A DNA stretch of 64,000 nucleotides. Origin: Dichetophora obliterata (lineage: Eukaryota > Arthropoda > Insecta > Diptera > Sciomyzidae). The stretch lies in the NCBI GenBank assembly GCA_963920525.1, contig OY986438.1, forward strand, positions 78,049,560 through 78,113,559, in the 5' to 3' direction. This document shows positions 44,330-55,970 of the stretch, in pieces (position 1 is the first letter of the stretch; every line of letters begins with the position of its first letter). The notes beneath the pieces were generated by a model. It made no database searches and was not told the DNA's origin. It saw only the letters and a list, made by a program, of their open reading frames with translations. The translations under genes were made by a program, and so were the position numbers.

Positions 44330-45790
44330 AGCTGAAACCCGGCGCGTTGCTGCCACTCTCCCTTGTCAAACGCCCATAAAATGTTACCAGTTAAACAGCA
44401 TGTCTAAACTGAGGTCATATACTGAATTCTGAGACTGTGCGACCTATATCCACAAAGCTATTCGATATAACAAATTTTGGTTGTATAGGAAGTGCCACGC
44501 CCTCTTGATCACCGCTCATAGAATGTAATCAATTAAACTGCATGTGTACATGGAGGTTGAATACCGAATTCCAAAACTGTGCGACATATAACTCCAAAAC
44601 TATTCGATAGCACAAATTTGGGTTGTATGGGAGGTACCACTACCCTTTTCCTTACGCCCATAAAATTTTACCAATGAAACTGCATGTGTAAATTGAGGTC
44701 GAATACTGAATTCCGTGGCTGAGTTACCTATAACTCCAAAGCTATTCGATATCGCAAATTTAGGTTCAATTGGAGGTGTCACGCCCACCCGATAAACACT
44801 AAAAAATTTTATCAGTAAATCTGCAAGCGTAAATTTTGGTCGAATACTGAATTCCGACGCTGTGCGACCTTGAACTCCAAAGCTATTCGATATCACAAAT
44901 TTTCGTTGCATGGGAGGTGCCACTTCCCCTTGATAAACGCTCATAAAATGTAATCAATGAAACTGCATGTGTACATTGAGGTCCAATACTGAATTCCAAA
45001 GCTGTGAGACCTATATCCCCAAAGCTATTTGATATATCTATTTTGGGTTAAATAGGAGGTTTCACTCCCCCTTGTCGATATCACAAATTTTCGTTGTATG
45101 GGAGGTGCCACTCCCCCTTGATCAACGCTCATAAAATGTAATTAATGAAACTGCATGTATAAATTGGGGCCGAATACTGAATTCTGACGCTGATATTCGA
45201 TATCGCAAATTTACGTTAAATGGGAGGTGCCACGCCCCTCATACCAATGAACATAAAATTGAATCAATGAAACTGCATGTGTACATTGAGGTCGAATACT
45301 GAATTCCGGCGTTGTGCGACCTATAACTCCAAAGCTATTTGATAGCACAAAGTTGGGTTGTTTGGGAAGTACAACTCCCCTTTTCCCTACGCTCACAAAA
45401 TGTAGAGGAATGAAAGTGCATGCATAAATGTAGGTCGAATACCGAATTCTTAAGCTGTCAACCTATAACTTCAAAGCAATTCGATATCGCAAATTTGGGT
45501 TGTAAGGGAGATGTCACGCCTCCCTGTCTAACGCCCATAAAATAAAACCATTGAAACTGCATGTGTAAATTGAGGTCAAAAACTGAATTCCATAGCTGAA
45601 TTCCTATAACTTCAAAGCTATTCGATATCACAAATTTGGGTAGTATGGGAGGTGCCCCTCCCCCTTGTCCACTACCATAAAATTTCATCACTGAAACGGT
45701 ACGTCTAAATTGTGGTCGAATACCGAATTTCTAAGCTGTGCGACCCATAACTCTAAAGCTATTCGATAACAACAATTTTTTATATATATG
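44330..45790 (-). repeat. Array of ten degenerate ~142-bp units
   Basis: The landmark ATACTGAATTC or ATACCGAATTC recurs at about 44419, 44560, 44703, 44843, 44985, 45171, 45295, 45438, 45580 and 45720. Spacing is 140-143 bp except one unit with an internal 44-bp duplication and one shortened by 18 bp. Each unit continues with GCGACCTATAACTCCAAAGC, ATTCGATATCRCAAATTT, GGGAGGTGCCAC and AATGAAACTGCATGTG. Minus-strand frames over the array are artefacts of the repeat. Confidence 0.9.
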
Positions 45791-47460
45791 TGGGAGGTAA
45801 AAGGGGGTGTGGCATTTCCTCTTAAACCATCTCGTACTCAAAGCAAAGCGTACTTACAAAATTTGAGCTCAATCGGACCAATAGTTTCGAAGTATTTTGA
45901 TATTTTCTTAAAAGTAAGCGTAGATGAAGTGTGACCACGCCCATTTTTATTAAAGTTAATGATAGTTATCATACGAACTTATTTACCAAATTTTAATTTA
46001 ATACGACCAAAACCGTCTTAAATACAGCATTTTTATTGGTTTGTGGGCGACAAAAGGGGGTGTGGCATTATATTTTTCCTAAACCAGTAGAAAGAAGTAT
46101 CCAATTTGGTTCAGTCGTTTTCAAGTTTTAAGCATCCGAACAAATCACGACTCATTTTTATATATACAGATATTGATTTGTGGGCGGTAAAAGTGGGCTT
46201 GAAAACATTAATGTATCGTGACTGCCTCTTGGAGCACCTACACAGCAAGTTTCACTATAAAAATGTGTAGAACTCCGGAATTGCCATGATTTCGAAAAAG
46301 TGGGCGTATATATATTGCGACCACGCACATTTTTTGTACAGTTACTGACAGTAACCATCTGAACAAAATTACTAAATCTTAGTTTTTTACGATCGAAACC
46401 GTCTGATATATATCCTTTATTTGGTTTGTGGTCGGTAGCGCAAATTTAGCTTGTATGGGAGGTACCACGCCCCCTCGTCCAAACGTTACCAAACCTCACA
46501 GGAACACTCACTCTCCTCGGCAGACGTTGTTCTGCCATAGACCGCCTTACTGCCATATACGAAAATGTCGAATAGCTGCCGAAAGTAACCATATGAACTA
46601 AATAACCAAATTTTGGTCTAATACGATCAAAACCGTGCGAAATATAACATTTTTGTTGTTTTGCAAGCGGTAAAAAGGGGTGCTGCAAAATATTTCCTTA
46701 GAGCCATCTCGTAATCGAAACAAATCGAATGCCCAAATTTCAGCTCAATTTAGGTTGAGCCTGGCGCATTTTACTTCACTCGATGCTAACTCCCCGAAAA
46801 GTGAGTTTAACTAAAGTGGGACAGGCTTATTTTTAGTGCACTTGCCGAGAGTAACCATATGAACTGAATTACAAAATTTTTGTCTAAAACGACCCAAACC
46901 GTTGAAATAAAACGTTTTCATTGGTTTGTGGGCGGTAAAAGGGGGCGTGGAAACCAATTTTTAGTTCAGTTGCTGACAGTAACTGTACAAACTAAGCCAA
47001 CATTTTAGCTCAATCGACCCAGTAGTCAATTTTAATGATTTCTCAAAAAATGGGTGTGGCTATATAGCGATGACACCTTTTTTTAGTACAGTTGCCGAAA
47101 GTAACCATACAAACTTAGGTATCACATGTTAGTCTCATACGGTCAAAACTGCTTGAAATATACTATTTTCACTGATTTGTGGGCGCAAAAAGGGGGTGTG
47201 GAAACCAACTTTTCGTACATTTACTGTCAGTAACTACACAAACCAAAGTACCAAATTTAAGTCTTATACGACCAAAACCATCTGAAATGAACCATTTTCA
47301 TTTATTTTTGGGCGGTAAAAGGGGGCGTGGAAACCCATTTTTAGTACAGTTGTCGACAGTAACCGAACATACTAAATTACAAAATTTTAGCCTTATACGA
47401 CCCAAACCGACTGAAATATAACATTTTTATTGATTTGGGGGCGGTAAAAAGGGGGTGTGG
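45791..47460 (-). repeat. Array of degenerate ~130-bp units
   Basis: The landmark TTTGTGGGCGGTAAAAGGGG occurs near 46037, 46171, 46421, 46655, 46923, 47175, 47306 and 47435; intervals fall near 130 or 250-265 bp (two units). Between landmarks are TACAGTTGCYGACAGTAAC, AAATTACAAAATTTTAG and ACGACCAAAACCGTCTG phrases. The 46190-46510 part is the reverse complement of 11150-11455. This and the previous array together appear to be one insertion in the Myb/SANT gene. Confidence 0.85.
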
Positions 47461-47625
47461 CAAAACTGCCAAGATGCAAGCAGAAGCATCGAAACAAATT
47501 GCTGCTGCTTTGCAAATACAAGCTGAAGCCACACAAGCCATTTCGAATAATTTGGTTCAGCTTGTGGAAATTGCAGCTCGACAAACAGGCGTTTAAAGAG
47601 TTTGTTAAACTAATGAAGAACACTT

Positions 47626-48656
47626 ACGGCCAATTTTTCAGTGCTGGTTTAATCCCTAGTTAACAAGAGTTTAGATAATCGTAGATTAAAGTTAACCACA
47701 CAATCACTTTTTCAGTGCTTAGTTGAGTAACCAGCACTTTTGTGTTTATTGATATGGCAGCACCATTAAACGTCATTAAAATTCAAATAAATATCTGAAA
47801 AATCTGAAGTCTCAATAAAAAAAAAACAAAATGAGTAAAAGAAGAATCTGCAATTTTTCCCATTAAGAAAATTGAATTATTGCTAGCAACAATCAACAAA
47901 TCGTCGCTGTACCTACAAAAATGGTAATGCTTTAGAAAAGCAACAAATTTATAAAACAGGAAGAAGACCGAAACCGTCCTCAGCAATTACAGTGTGAATT
48001 TTTTTTTTCATAAATGAAGTAAACAAATCATTTGTCAAAATCGAACGGTATGTTAACAAAAGATTAACCCATAGTAGAATTACCCAGGTAGTGTTGACAG
48101 TTTTTATGGGAAACATAAGCTGTCAAAAAATTTACTCAAAAAGAGAGCCCTTTCAATCTGCCATTGTTAATAAGTGAAAACATAACCAATAGCCGCAGGC
48201 ATCAATTCACCTCTGACAAGGAGCTTCCTTTTGAGGCACTGAATAGAATTTAACGTCACGAACTGAAAAGCTTTTCGCACAAATTACACACGAGTTTTTT
48301 ACAACTTTCATGATTTAACATTTTTATTGGTTTATTTAAACGCAAACAAACAAAACGCAATTCAAACAAAAATTCTTATTTGATTTTTATGATTTTAGTT
48401 TTCGACGCTTGCTTTCTTTTTCGCTTTCTTTCACTAGGCTTGTTTTTGTTTTCCTTGACAGGCTTGACAGGCTATGTTTTCCTTTTGAAGAGAAAGTAAG
48501 CAGTTGCCAACACTACCTGGATAATTCTGCCATGGTTTAACCAATGAATATTGAGCAGTTAACCTTAGTTTAAACTTTGGTTAATATTCACTGAAAATCT
48601 TATTTCTTAGTTTAACCGAGAAACAGAGTTAAAATTGTACTGAAAAATTGGCCCTC
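47626..48656. mobile_element. Harbinger-like deleted element, copy B
   Basis: The ends share GGCCAATTTTTCAGT with TGCTGGTTTAA-like continuation in opposite orientation, matching copy A at 31438-32045. Without the 465-bp nested MITE and its duplicated 8 bp it would be about 560 bp, similar to copy A's 608 bp. A decayed plus-strand stretch near 47832-47915 (SKRRICNFS..., KKIELLLATINK) may be its Myb/SANT remnant. Confidence 0.65.
48070..48534. mobile_element. hAT-type MITE nested in copy B
   Basis: The ends CATAGTAGAATTACCCAGGT and, reverse-complemented, CATGGCAGAATTATCCAGGT both continue AGTGTTG. Flanks are GATTAACC (48062-48069) and GTTTAACC (48535-48542), an 8-bp duplication with one difference. 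Confidence 0.8.
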
Positions 48657-48657
48657 A

Positions 48658-48893
48658 GGACCGGTTTTACAATCAACGCTTAACTAGTACTTAAGTATTA
48701 GGTCTGAAAATGCGTTTCATCATATATGCTTAAGTTCAACTTAAGTATTGAAAATACGTGGCTTAAGTTATACTTAAGTTATCGACAACCAACAACTGAT
48801 TATATTTTACAAAATAATTAAACTAATCAGCAAAAACTAATAGGTTAAACTTAAGTTAAACTTAAGCATAGTTTGTGCAACCGGTCCTTAATT
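48658..48893. mobile_element. MITE of ~235 bp, TIR AGGACCGGTT
   Basis: AGGACCGGTTTTACAA and AACGCTTAA on the left match the complement of TTAAGCATAGTTTGTGCAAC with CGGTCCT on the right. ACTTAAG words repeat through the interior. It abuts the right end of copy B. Confidence 0.8.
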
Positions 48894-49196
48894 GCTTTTT
48901 TTTAATTATTTTTATGTTAAGTTTGAATAGAATAGGGCTTTGTTAATTTTTTAATATTATATAATTTTTGTACCATGAATTATTAAGTTTTAATTTTAAT
49001 TGCAAATGTTCCTTTGTGTGATATAAACAAATATTTATAACTAATAAATCTCGATCTCAATATAGTCTGATTATTTTTGTGCCAAATATCCAAAATCTCT
49101 TCAGTGGTTGTTAGCAAACCATTGAGCAATGTATCGAGCCTAAAAAATTTAATCTTTAGATCATGTGGCTTATCACGTTATTGCAATAAGCCCATC
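48894..49196. other. AT-rich spacer
   Basis: It holds a GGCTTATCACGTTATTGCAA hairpin word shared with ~34110. Otherwise nothing is supported. Confidence 0.4.
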
Positions 49197-49703
49197 ATAT
49201 ACACTCATTTTCATATTAATAACTCGTAAACCATAAAAATTTTCATTTTGGTTTCTTCAGCAAAGTTGTTCCTATTATTACTGAACAATAAATAAGGAAA
49301 AATATTTTGAAATTGCGTTGTAGTCTTTAACAAACCACATATTTCTGGCCCGAATTAAACGCTTAAAAGCAAATAATGTTACTCATACGATATGTTATTC
49401 GAATTTTTTGTTTGACTTTAAGCAAGACTTTTTGTAACACTCACTCAATAAGACCCACTTGAAGCTCTGAAAATGTTGGTCGCATTATGTATGAGGAATG
49501 TGCAATTAGTTTGAAGCGTTGAAAGCGGGCCAGAAATATGTGGCTTGTCAAAGTTTTTAAGACAATTTAAAACGACTTTTTCGTATTTATTTCTTCAGCA
49601 AAGTTTTAAGCCAGAATAATTGTAACAACTTTACTGAAAAAACCGAAATGAAAACCTTAATAGTTCATGAGTTGTCAACATGAAAAATGGTGTGTATCTT
49701 GAA
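49197..49703. mobile_element. Foldback-like element with ~190-bp arms
   Basis: The left arm (ATACACTCATTTTCATATTA..., TTCTTCAGCAAAGTTGTT, CCACATATTTCTGGCCCG) is matched in complement by the right arm (CGGGCCAGAAATATGTGG, AACAACTTTACTGAA, CATGAAAAATGGTGTGTAT). Confidence 0.85.
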
Positions 49704-50050
49704 AATAACTATGCACTGTGAAAGTTGAATTAAAACGTACAAACAAGCACTGCTTCTTTGAAAGATAATTATATTAATATTTTTAATATTTATTAGTGCT
49801 GTTTTGCTGGCCGCCACACCAACTCATCAGCGGTCTCAGTGATTTTAAAAATCACAAGCAGACCGGACAGCACTTTATCGTTGGCTGCCGGACGAATTGT
49901 TATGTCAATTATAATTATGTTATGTTATGTTATAATTATTATTTCATTATTGATATATCAATATTTTTATTGCAATCCTGGTTCTTATTTCTGCTGCAGT
50001 GCTTAGCAAGTCCTTAGTGATTTCATAGTCTTGAGCATCTTCACTTGTTT
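49704..50050. other. Spacer with TTATG simple repeat
   Basis: TTATGTTATGTTATGTTATA lies near 49917. No gene is supported. Confidence 0.4.
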
Positions 50051-50059
50051 CTGCTACAT

Positions 50060-51130
50060 TCACAGAAGGCCAATCATTTTTGAAAAAATGCATACAATAT
50101 GAATTGCACTGCATGCCTTTACAATTCTTGTTGCCTGTTCTGGTGAAAAATGTATTCCTTTTGAACTTATAAGAACATTTATTTCGTCATAAAAAAGTTT
50201 TAATAAATGGAAGTTAATATTTGAACCTATAATGCTGTGAAAACGATTTTTAAAACTCCAAAGCAACGCTCAATAACATTTCGAGCTTTGCTGTGCCTTT
50301 CATTGAACCGTCTCTGAACTTCACAGTCAGGATACCTAAATGGCGTCATCAAGTACGGTTTCAAGGGATAACCGGAACCACCTGAAATTATTCCACACGA
50401 TTTTTAGTTGTTAATTGTTGGTATATCAGGAGTGAATTTATTTTATCATACCGAGCAGCCAAGTATTCATCTTTCCATTACTGAATTCAACTCTTAAATA
50501 ATGGTCTGCTGCACTGTATTTCCTAATGAAAGAATCGTAATTTGCACCATGATGTCTTGCATCAACGAATGTTATTACTATGTTTAGATCACATACCTAT
50601 AAAGTTATAAATTTTATGTAACATTTCTGTTGGCTGTGATAAAGATGATAGTAAATGAAAACTTTATACTTACCACCATTACATTTAAACTTTATAAACC
50701 TTTTCTGTTGTAGAATAAATGCCTGCTATTTATTCCAGATGACTTTATTCTAATATGTGTACCATCCACACAGCCAATAACTCCTGGTATCCCAAACTTG
50801 TAAAAAAGCTCCTTTACAACACTTTCCTCCTCTTACGTCCTTTCAAAGTTAACCCACTTCTGGCAAAAATGGTATTCGAAATTTTTCAGGAACTCTGCTA
50901 TCACTTTCGTGACCGTCGATTGGGACATAAAAGAAACTGATTCATTCCCAACTGATTTCTGGTAACTTCCAGTAGCCAGAAATCGAAGAAAAGTTGCTAG
51001 CTTCAGTTGTGGTATTTCTGTATGTTGTTTTCAAGTGAGCGCTCACATCATCAAATATGTGCTGGAACACCTCCTTGCTTACCCGAAAATTTGCCACGAA
51101 CCTATATTGAAATCTTTTGTGTAGTTCAAC
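50060..51130 (-). pseudogene. PIF/Harbinger nuclease (HARBI1-like), inactive
   Basis: Minus-strand pieces in order: RFVANFRVSKEVFQHIFDDV; KLATFLRFLATGSYQKSVG; FYKFGIPGVIGCVDGTHIRI; ITFVDARHHGANYDSFIRKY; then, across a GT-AG intron near 50368-50450, WLLGGSGYPLKPYLMTPFRY, KARNVIERCFGVLK, and after a frameshift SPEQATRIVKACSAIH. These are the DDE-nuclease blocks of PIF/Harbinger. The Asp of the usual LLGDSGYP box is Gly (GGT), removing a residue taken as catalytic; the spacing to the Glu of VIERCFG is 35. A TAA interrupts the frame after VNFERT, and at least two frameshifts occur. With the Myb/SANT gene at 43.4-47.6 kb it may derive from one ancestral Harbinger element. Confidence 0.8.
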
Positions 51131-52061
51131 TAGTAGCTTCTATAAAATGAAACGATCACAGCTGCTACGCACCTGCACTCCATGTAATGAGACATTTGCT
51201 CGATAAGGGTAAAGCGCCCCGTGCAGTGGCCAAAAGCTGTGAAGCACTTGGAAATATATTGAATAAAAAAAACTTACTCAGCGTCAGCTAGCTCCAGAAC
51301 ATTTGCGCTGTTTCACAGTTTTCTTCTTTGCACCCTCAACTCACTCCCATCAGCCTGGTCAAAATCTAAAATTGCAATAGCAGCATACATTTTATTTAAA
51401 GCACAAACACTTTTTTAATGCACAAAATTTATAGAAACTATTTTGTATTTTTAAAAAACACAAATCAAGAAAAAATAAGAGCATCTGTCTAAAGATAAAC
51501 AAACTAAACAAATCTGACAAATTGAGCATTGCCAACAAACAAGAAACAAAGCAAAAAGTTTAAAAAACCTTTAAGAAAATAGATAAAATTCATAAAACTT
51601 CGGAAATTTTTGATCTAGCAATGCTAGATTTGACAACAGCTTGTGTTTAACATTTTGAATTAACGTAAGAAGCATAAGCTTGCCGTAAAAGTTGGCGAAC
51701 AAGTTCGTTAGCGATACAAATCTCAATTAGAACAAAACATCGTTCGCCTACCACTCGTTCGTTGGGGCGCTCGTTAGAGAAAAGAAATAATGCTGTTAAT
51801 AAAATATTGAAACAAGAACACGCACGACCGACACCTCTCACCCCTCTATAAATAGCATTTAGTCATAAATATTCAAACCAAACTTTCAATATTACATTTC
51901 ATCATATACATATATCCAAAACCCTCTCCACCCTTAAATACGTATAATTTAAACACAAACAACACAAGTCACTATCTTGTTGCAGTTTATAAGTTCAACT
52001 TTTTTCGAATTGAATAATGAGGAATTTAACGTGAAAAAGACATCGAAAAAATTGATTTTGT
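51131..52061. other. Spacer, no gene recognised
   Basis: Up to about 51400 it may include the decayed N-terminus of the Harbinger gene. From 51400 to 52061 it is AT-rich with weak ACGAACG words near 51690-51770. Confidence 0.35.
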
Positions 52062-52227
52062 TTATGGGTCGATATCGCGAATTGACTACAATCGAGGGTT
52101 GAAAACGGCCAAGTGCGAAAATGGGTTTAAATAATTATTTTTCGGTTGATACTGTTTTATAAGACCATTTTATGTATTAATAAGCAATGGGCCATGTATA
52201 TTTAAGGATTTTAAAGATTTTTTCACC

Positions 52228-52301
52228 CCACGGGAATGACAATAGTCCCACGGAAATGATATTTGTGCCACACGGTAATGACCTAGCAGCATGGTAATGA
52301 C
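52228..52301 (+). promoter_or_regulatory. Left cluster of iterated CACGGTAATGAC motifs
   Basis: Four copies: CCACGGGAATGAC at 52228, CCCACGGAAATGAT at 52247, CACACGGTAATGAC at 52269 and GCATGGTAATGAC at 52289, spaced about 20 bp. Their place just inside the TIR and the matching cluster at the other end suggest transposase-binding sites. Confidence 0.75.
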
Positions 52302-52494
52302 TTTTTGTCATGTATTGTAGCAAAATAAAACACATACAGCAATTTATGGAAACACATTTAATAAAATTAATACGTTATATCCATTCTTTGGATTATATTT
52401 GGATATAAACTTAGAAAAATAAAACGTAACAAAAAATATTCGCTTTTCTAAAGCTTATAATCTAATTGATACTCATTTTGAGCTTTCAGCCTCT

Positions 52495-55261
52495 TTAGTT
52501 TACATCAATTTTCCCAGGAAATTTATAGTACACCCTATTGCCCTGCAAAACAATGTTTGGTGTAGGTAGTATTGAAATTATTTGCTCAAAGTTGATGTAT
52601 GAAACATCGCTCTCATTTAATTTAAATAATTGGTTTTCTGATGTGCTAGCACAACTTTTGAATAACAAAACTTTGACATCGTTATCCTCAAGGTTTGATT
52701 GGCAAATAGCTGCATATGTGTAATGGCGACTGGTAGTAAATTTCTTGGTGTTTTGTCCTGTTAGCTTGATTAGTATGTGCGTACCAGTTTTTATATTTTT
52801 CTTTAAAACTTTTTTTGAATTTTGCAATAATTTAGCAGAAGATTGCAGCGCGTCTTCATCTGAGTCGGAGCTGTATACTTCATTATACTTTAGCTGCCTT
52901 TGAGTATTATGCTCAAACAACGAGAATGACCCATCATCGATACTACTTGCCGGGGAATCAATGCTGCTGTAAATGGGTGTAAAGTCCAGATGTCCTAGAT
53001 GATGATGGTCACATGAGGTCGTACAATTAAAACAACTTAAAGATCGTAGCCATATACAGTAGGATTCAATACTCCCTACAACCTGAAAAACAAATCAATA
53101 TACCTAATTTTACAATAGCGACAAAGATACTAACCTGGTGTACTTTCATCGTCCCAACAAATTGTTTGGCTTTAGCTGGGTCTATATTTTGTCCAAATTC
53201 TTTTATATCGCGTTCAAAAATCTTGAATATTGTTATATTTGGGCAGTTCTCTTTAATAACATCAAAAAGTGTATTAAAATCAGCAATATCGTGACCTTGA
53301 CCCACGTATCTATCAGCTGTTCGTTTACATACAGCCCCTACACCATCAGCAGCTCCCTTTCCATGGCCAGACTCGAGATAATTCCAGGTGTAGTTTTTAA
53401 GTTTGGGGAACATCAATTTTAGTTTAGTTGCTAGTATATAAAACATTGTTTTGTTTTTATATTGTGTGGCAGGTCCATCGCTTAGAAAATGGACTGTTTG
53501 GACTTTATCGGGTAAAGCATCCAAAATTGGTTTAAGGTGACACCAGATGGCTGATGGTCCATGCGCCAAACTCTCAGACAATGTACAATAGCTTTTCGGT
53601 GTACATGTACTTGCGCCATTAGATTTTGTGTACGTTACAACGGTATGTAGAGAGATTTGTTGTCTTGACCCGCCAAAATGTAAAGCCTGCGTTTCTTCGG
53701 CATACTTCAAGCAATAGTTTTCGCTAAAATCCATATGGATTAAGCATTCGTTTGATTTGATTTTATCCTTCAACATATTCATTTGTGTGTACTGGTGGAT
53801 AACTCTGCCTTGATGCTCTAAGAATGGTGTTAACGATTGCTCAAAATCCGAAATAATTTCAGTTAAAGGCTTTGTGGTCGAGAGTTTAGACATTTTCGAA
53901 ACCAATTTTTGTGTTTTTGTTTTGATGTCAGTGTAAGTCTCTTTTACAGCGGCCCATTTAAAAACATCTCCATTACCTGTGATGTCAAATTCATTGTATG
54001 ATATCACCTTACCTTTGCAGGTTGGACATGAGCGAAAAAGGCAATTCTCTGTTATAAGAGGGCACGAAAGTGTTTGAATTATATCATTTGCAGTACGTTG
54101 GCTCAGAACTTTGGACTTGTGTAAGGAGACAATAATCAGCTCCATATTTGCATGTTTTATGCACTTACATGTGTCTCTGTTAGAAATCTTCATTTCTTTA
54201 ATCCAAAACGGACGATTTCTGCAAAAAGCACTATAGCTCACAGTTGTGCTGTTAGCTTCGACCAGGTATTTTTTGTGTAAATTTTTAAGCGTATTTGTGA
54301 GAAATCGCTTTTGATGAGTTTGTTTTGATTTCGTCACATACTCCTTTTTAGCTGCGCACATCCGGCTATTAATATCCTGCTCTAAAAATCGTTGTATGCT
54401 GTTCCTGACATCTTTTTGTTTAATTAGCCTGGAGTTCTCCACATTCCGAACTCTGATATTCCAGCCCTTTAATATTGTGTGGCGACAATAACCTAGAAAC
54501 TTATATTTCTTAGTAATTCTGCCAGTCAACAAATTTTGTAAGATTCTTTTTTCCTTTCTCTGTTTTAATAAACTATAGCTTTGGCTTAACTGGTCCTGCA
54601 TAACCTCAGCAAACAGCAGCTTCCTTTTGACTTCTGGGCTCGATGAACAAGGGTTATCATTACAAACTGCCGCAACTCTAGAGTTCGGGCTAGGCTTCAA
54701 AGCATTATCCCCCTTAGCAACCATTTTCATACGAACCAACTTCTTTTGATATGTTCTTAAACTTGCTTTTAATTCTGCAATCTTTTTGTCTTTTTGAGCC
54801 AACTTACTTTTATATTTACGCGCAAGTTTCTTTTTTACTCTGAGAATATTTTCATTCCCATTCTGATTTAATTTAGGAATAACAGGAGCTGGAGCTGGTA
54901 CTGGATCTTGATTATCTGGAGGTGGTTCACCCTCTCCTGTGGATGATGTGGTTGATCCGGGTGGTGAATAGTCCGCCATATATTGTTGTTCCTTTTCCTT
55001 CAAATGTTTTTTATTTTTTCTATAATTCTTTGCATTTATAGCCCACTTTTTCCGTTGTGCCCTTTGTGCTCTAGGGGTCATCTCCTTGATTGGTTTAATA
55101 ACCTTATTATCTTTCTTTTTTAAATATCGGGCGTTTTCTTTTAATTTTTGTGCGGCGCATTTGGCAGAGTCGTTTTTCATTCTTCTGCGTCGCTCTCGCT
55201 CCTTTTCCGCATGTTTTTCTTTTTCCTCTGCATTTCTACCTTTTTTTTTTGATGGTGCCAT
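52495..55261 (-). CDS. Putative DDE transposase, 904 residues, two exons
   Basis: Exon 1 runs 55261-53135 (709 codons), a 52-bp GT-AG intron 53083-53134 follows in phase 0, and exon 2 runs 53082-52495. The start MAPSKKKGRN was chosen over an upstream in-frame Met because it opens the family-like basic region. Residues 1-100 are very basic, 120-130 Pro-rich, 140-180 probably coiled coil. A Cys/His group (C365, C367, H370, C400, C407, C412, C415) suggests zinc binding. D511 (HMDFSENY), D595 (FLSDGP) and E630 (NYLESGHGKGAADG) form a plausible DDE triad with 34 residues between the last two. Exon 2 has a second Cys/His cluster (CFNCTTSC) and an acidic DSDED patch. Similar uncharacterised proteins occur in many animals. 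No stop or frameshift is visible. The transposase role is inference from motif order and the TIR context. Confidence 0.8.
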
Positions 55262-55349
55262 GTTGTATTTGATGGTATGTTTAAAAATCCTATGATAAAT
55301 TTCTTTTATAATTACCATAGATTGAATAATCTCAAATTTACATTGAAAA

Positions 55350-55970
55350 GGTCATTCCCGTGTTCCATTTGTCATTACCGTGGTTTAGATTATACCCATG
55401 GTAATGACTGCACGGTAATGATGGAAACGTGAGTATTCTTGGATTTAAATGTGGAAATCTTCAAAATTTAATATATTATATTATATAATCTAATGAAGAC
55501 TTAAAAAATGAACAAACCAATACCACAAATTTGGAAATTATTATATAAATAACGGAAAAATATACTTACCACGAGAATGACAAAATTTCAGGAACATGCG
55601 CAAAAAACACTAAACACTTCAACAGCTCTCAAACAACTGACTACATTTTTCACTTCTGTCAATTAACTTTAAAACTAACGGGAATTGTCGTTACATTGAC
55701 AGTTTACACCTAACCGAAAAACCGGTTTAATGCATTTTTTCTTAATAAACAAATTGGCCCACGGGGAATGACGAAAAAAATTGGCCACGGACTAAAATGT
55801 TTCAAAATCATAAATTTTAAAATAAAATTATATTTATGAAATTAAAATTAACTTGGTTCATTCTTCTTGAAGAACTTGACGTACTTCATTTATTATATAT
55901 ATTTTGAAATATTAATGAAAATCTGTGTTTTTTGAACACAAAACGATCGGACACACGCCATGGTAATGAC
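55350..55970. promoter_or_regulatory. Right cluster of iterated CACGGTAATGAC motifs
   Basis: Copies lie at about 55350 and 55371 (complement orientation), 55396, 55410, 55569, 55758 and 55958, with core CCACGG or CCATGG followed by NAATGAC. The first four sit just upstream of the transposase gene, so they might also affect its promoter. Confidence 0.75.

Larger units (their letters stand above)
43440..47596 (+). pseudogene. Harbinger Myb/SANT-like DNA-binding protein gene, split by a repeat insertion
   Basis: The exon at 43449-43638 encodes QQFEVLVKKLEVNPDLARGA, VDDLWQRIASKLNSCGPP and RKSAEWKK before a GTAAGA donor. After the acceptor at about 43706, the next exon reads FDLKSRTKKKIAENNISLQS and TGGGPYQFSPLTEMEQVV, then a Pro/Gln/Thr-rich tail to about 44060. 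The expected helical C-terminus (KMQAEASKQIAAALQIQAEA, LVQLVEIAARQ) lies at 47466-47596, after about 3.4 kb of inserted repeats. This is the Myb/SANT-like partner protein of PIF/Harbinger transposases, which helps bind the TIRs. A TAG at the second exon start replaces the usual Trp, and there is a stop before KKQQF, so the gene is dead. A nuclease gene of the same superfamily lies at 50.0-51.2 kb. Confidence 0.75.

Noticed and set aside
44600..45691. Series of minus-strand frames with similar text (KFVISNSFGVIG...)
   Set aside because: They arise from the 142-bp repeat being nearly divisible into codons; the frames break at unit boundaries.
44330..47460. A CRISPR-like array
   Set aside because: The units are diverged tandem repeats without unique spacers, in an insect genome.
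53138..53422. Plus-strand frame over the large transposase exon
   Set aside because: It is antisense to a long, motif-bearing gene and has no features of its own.
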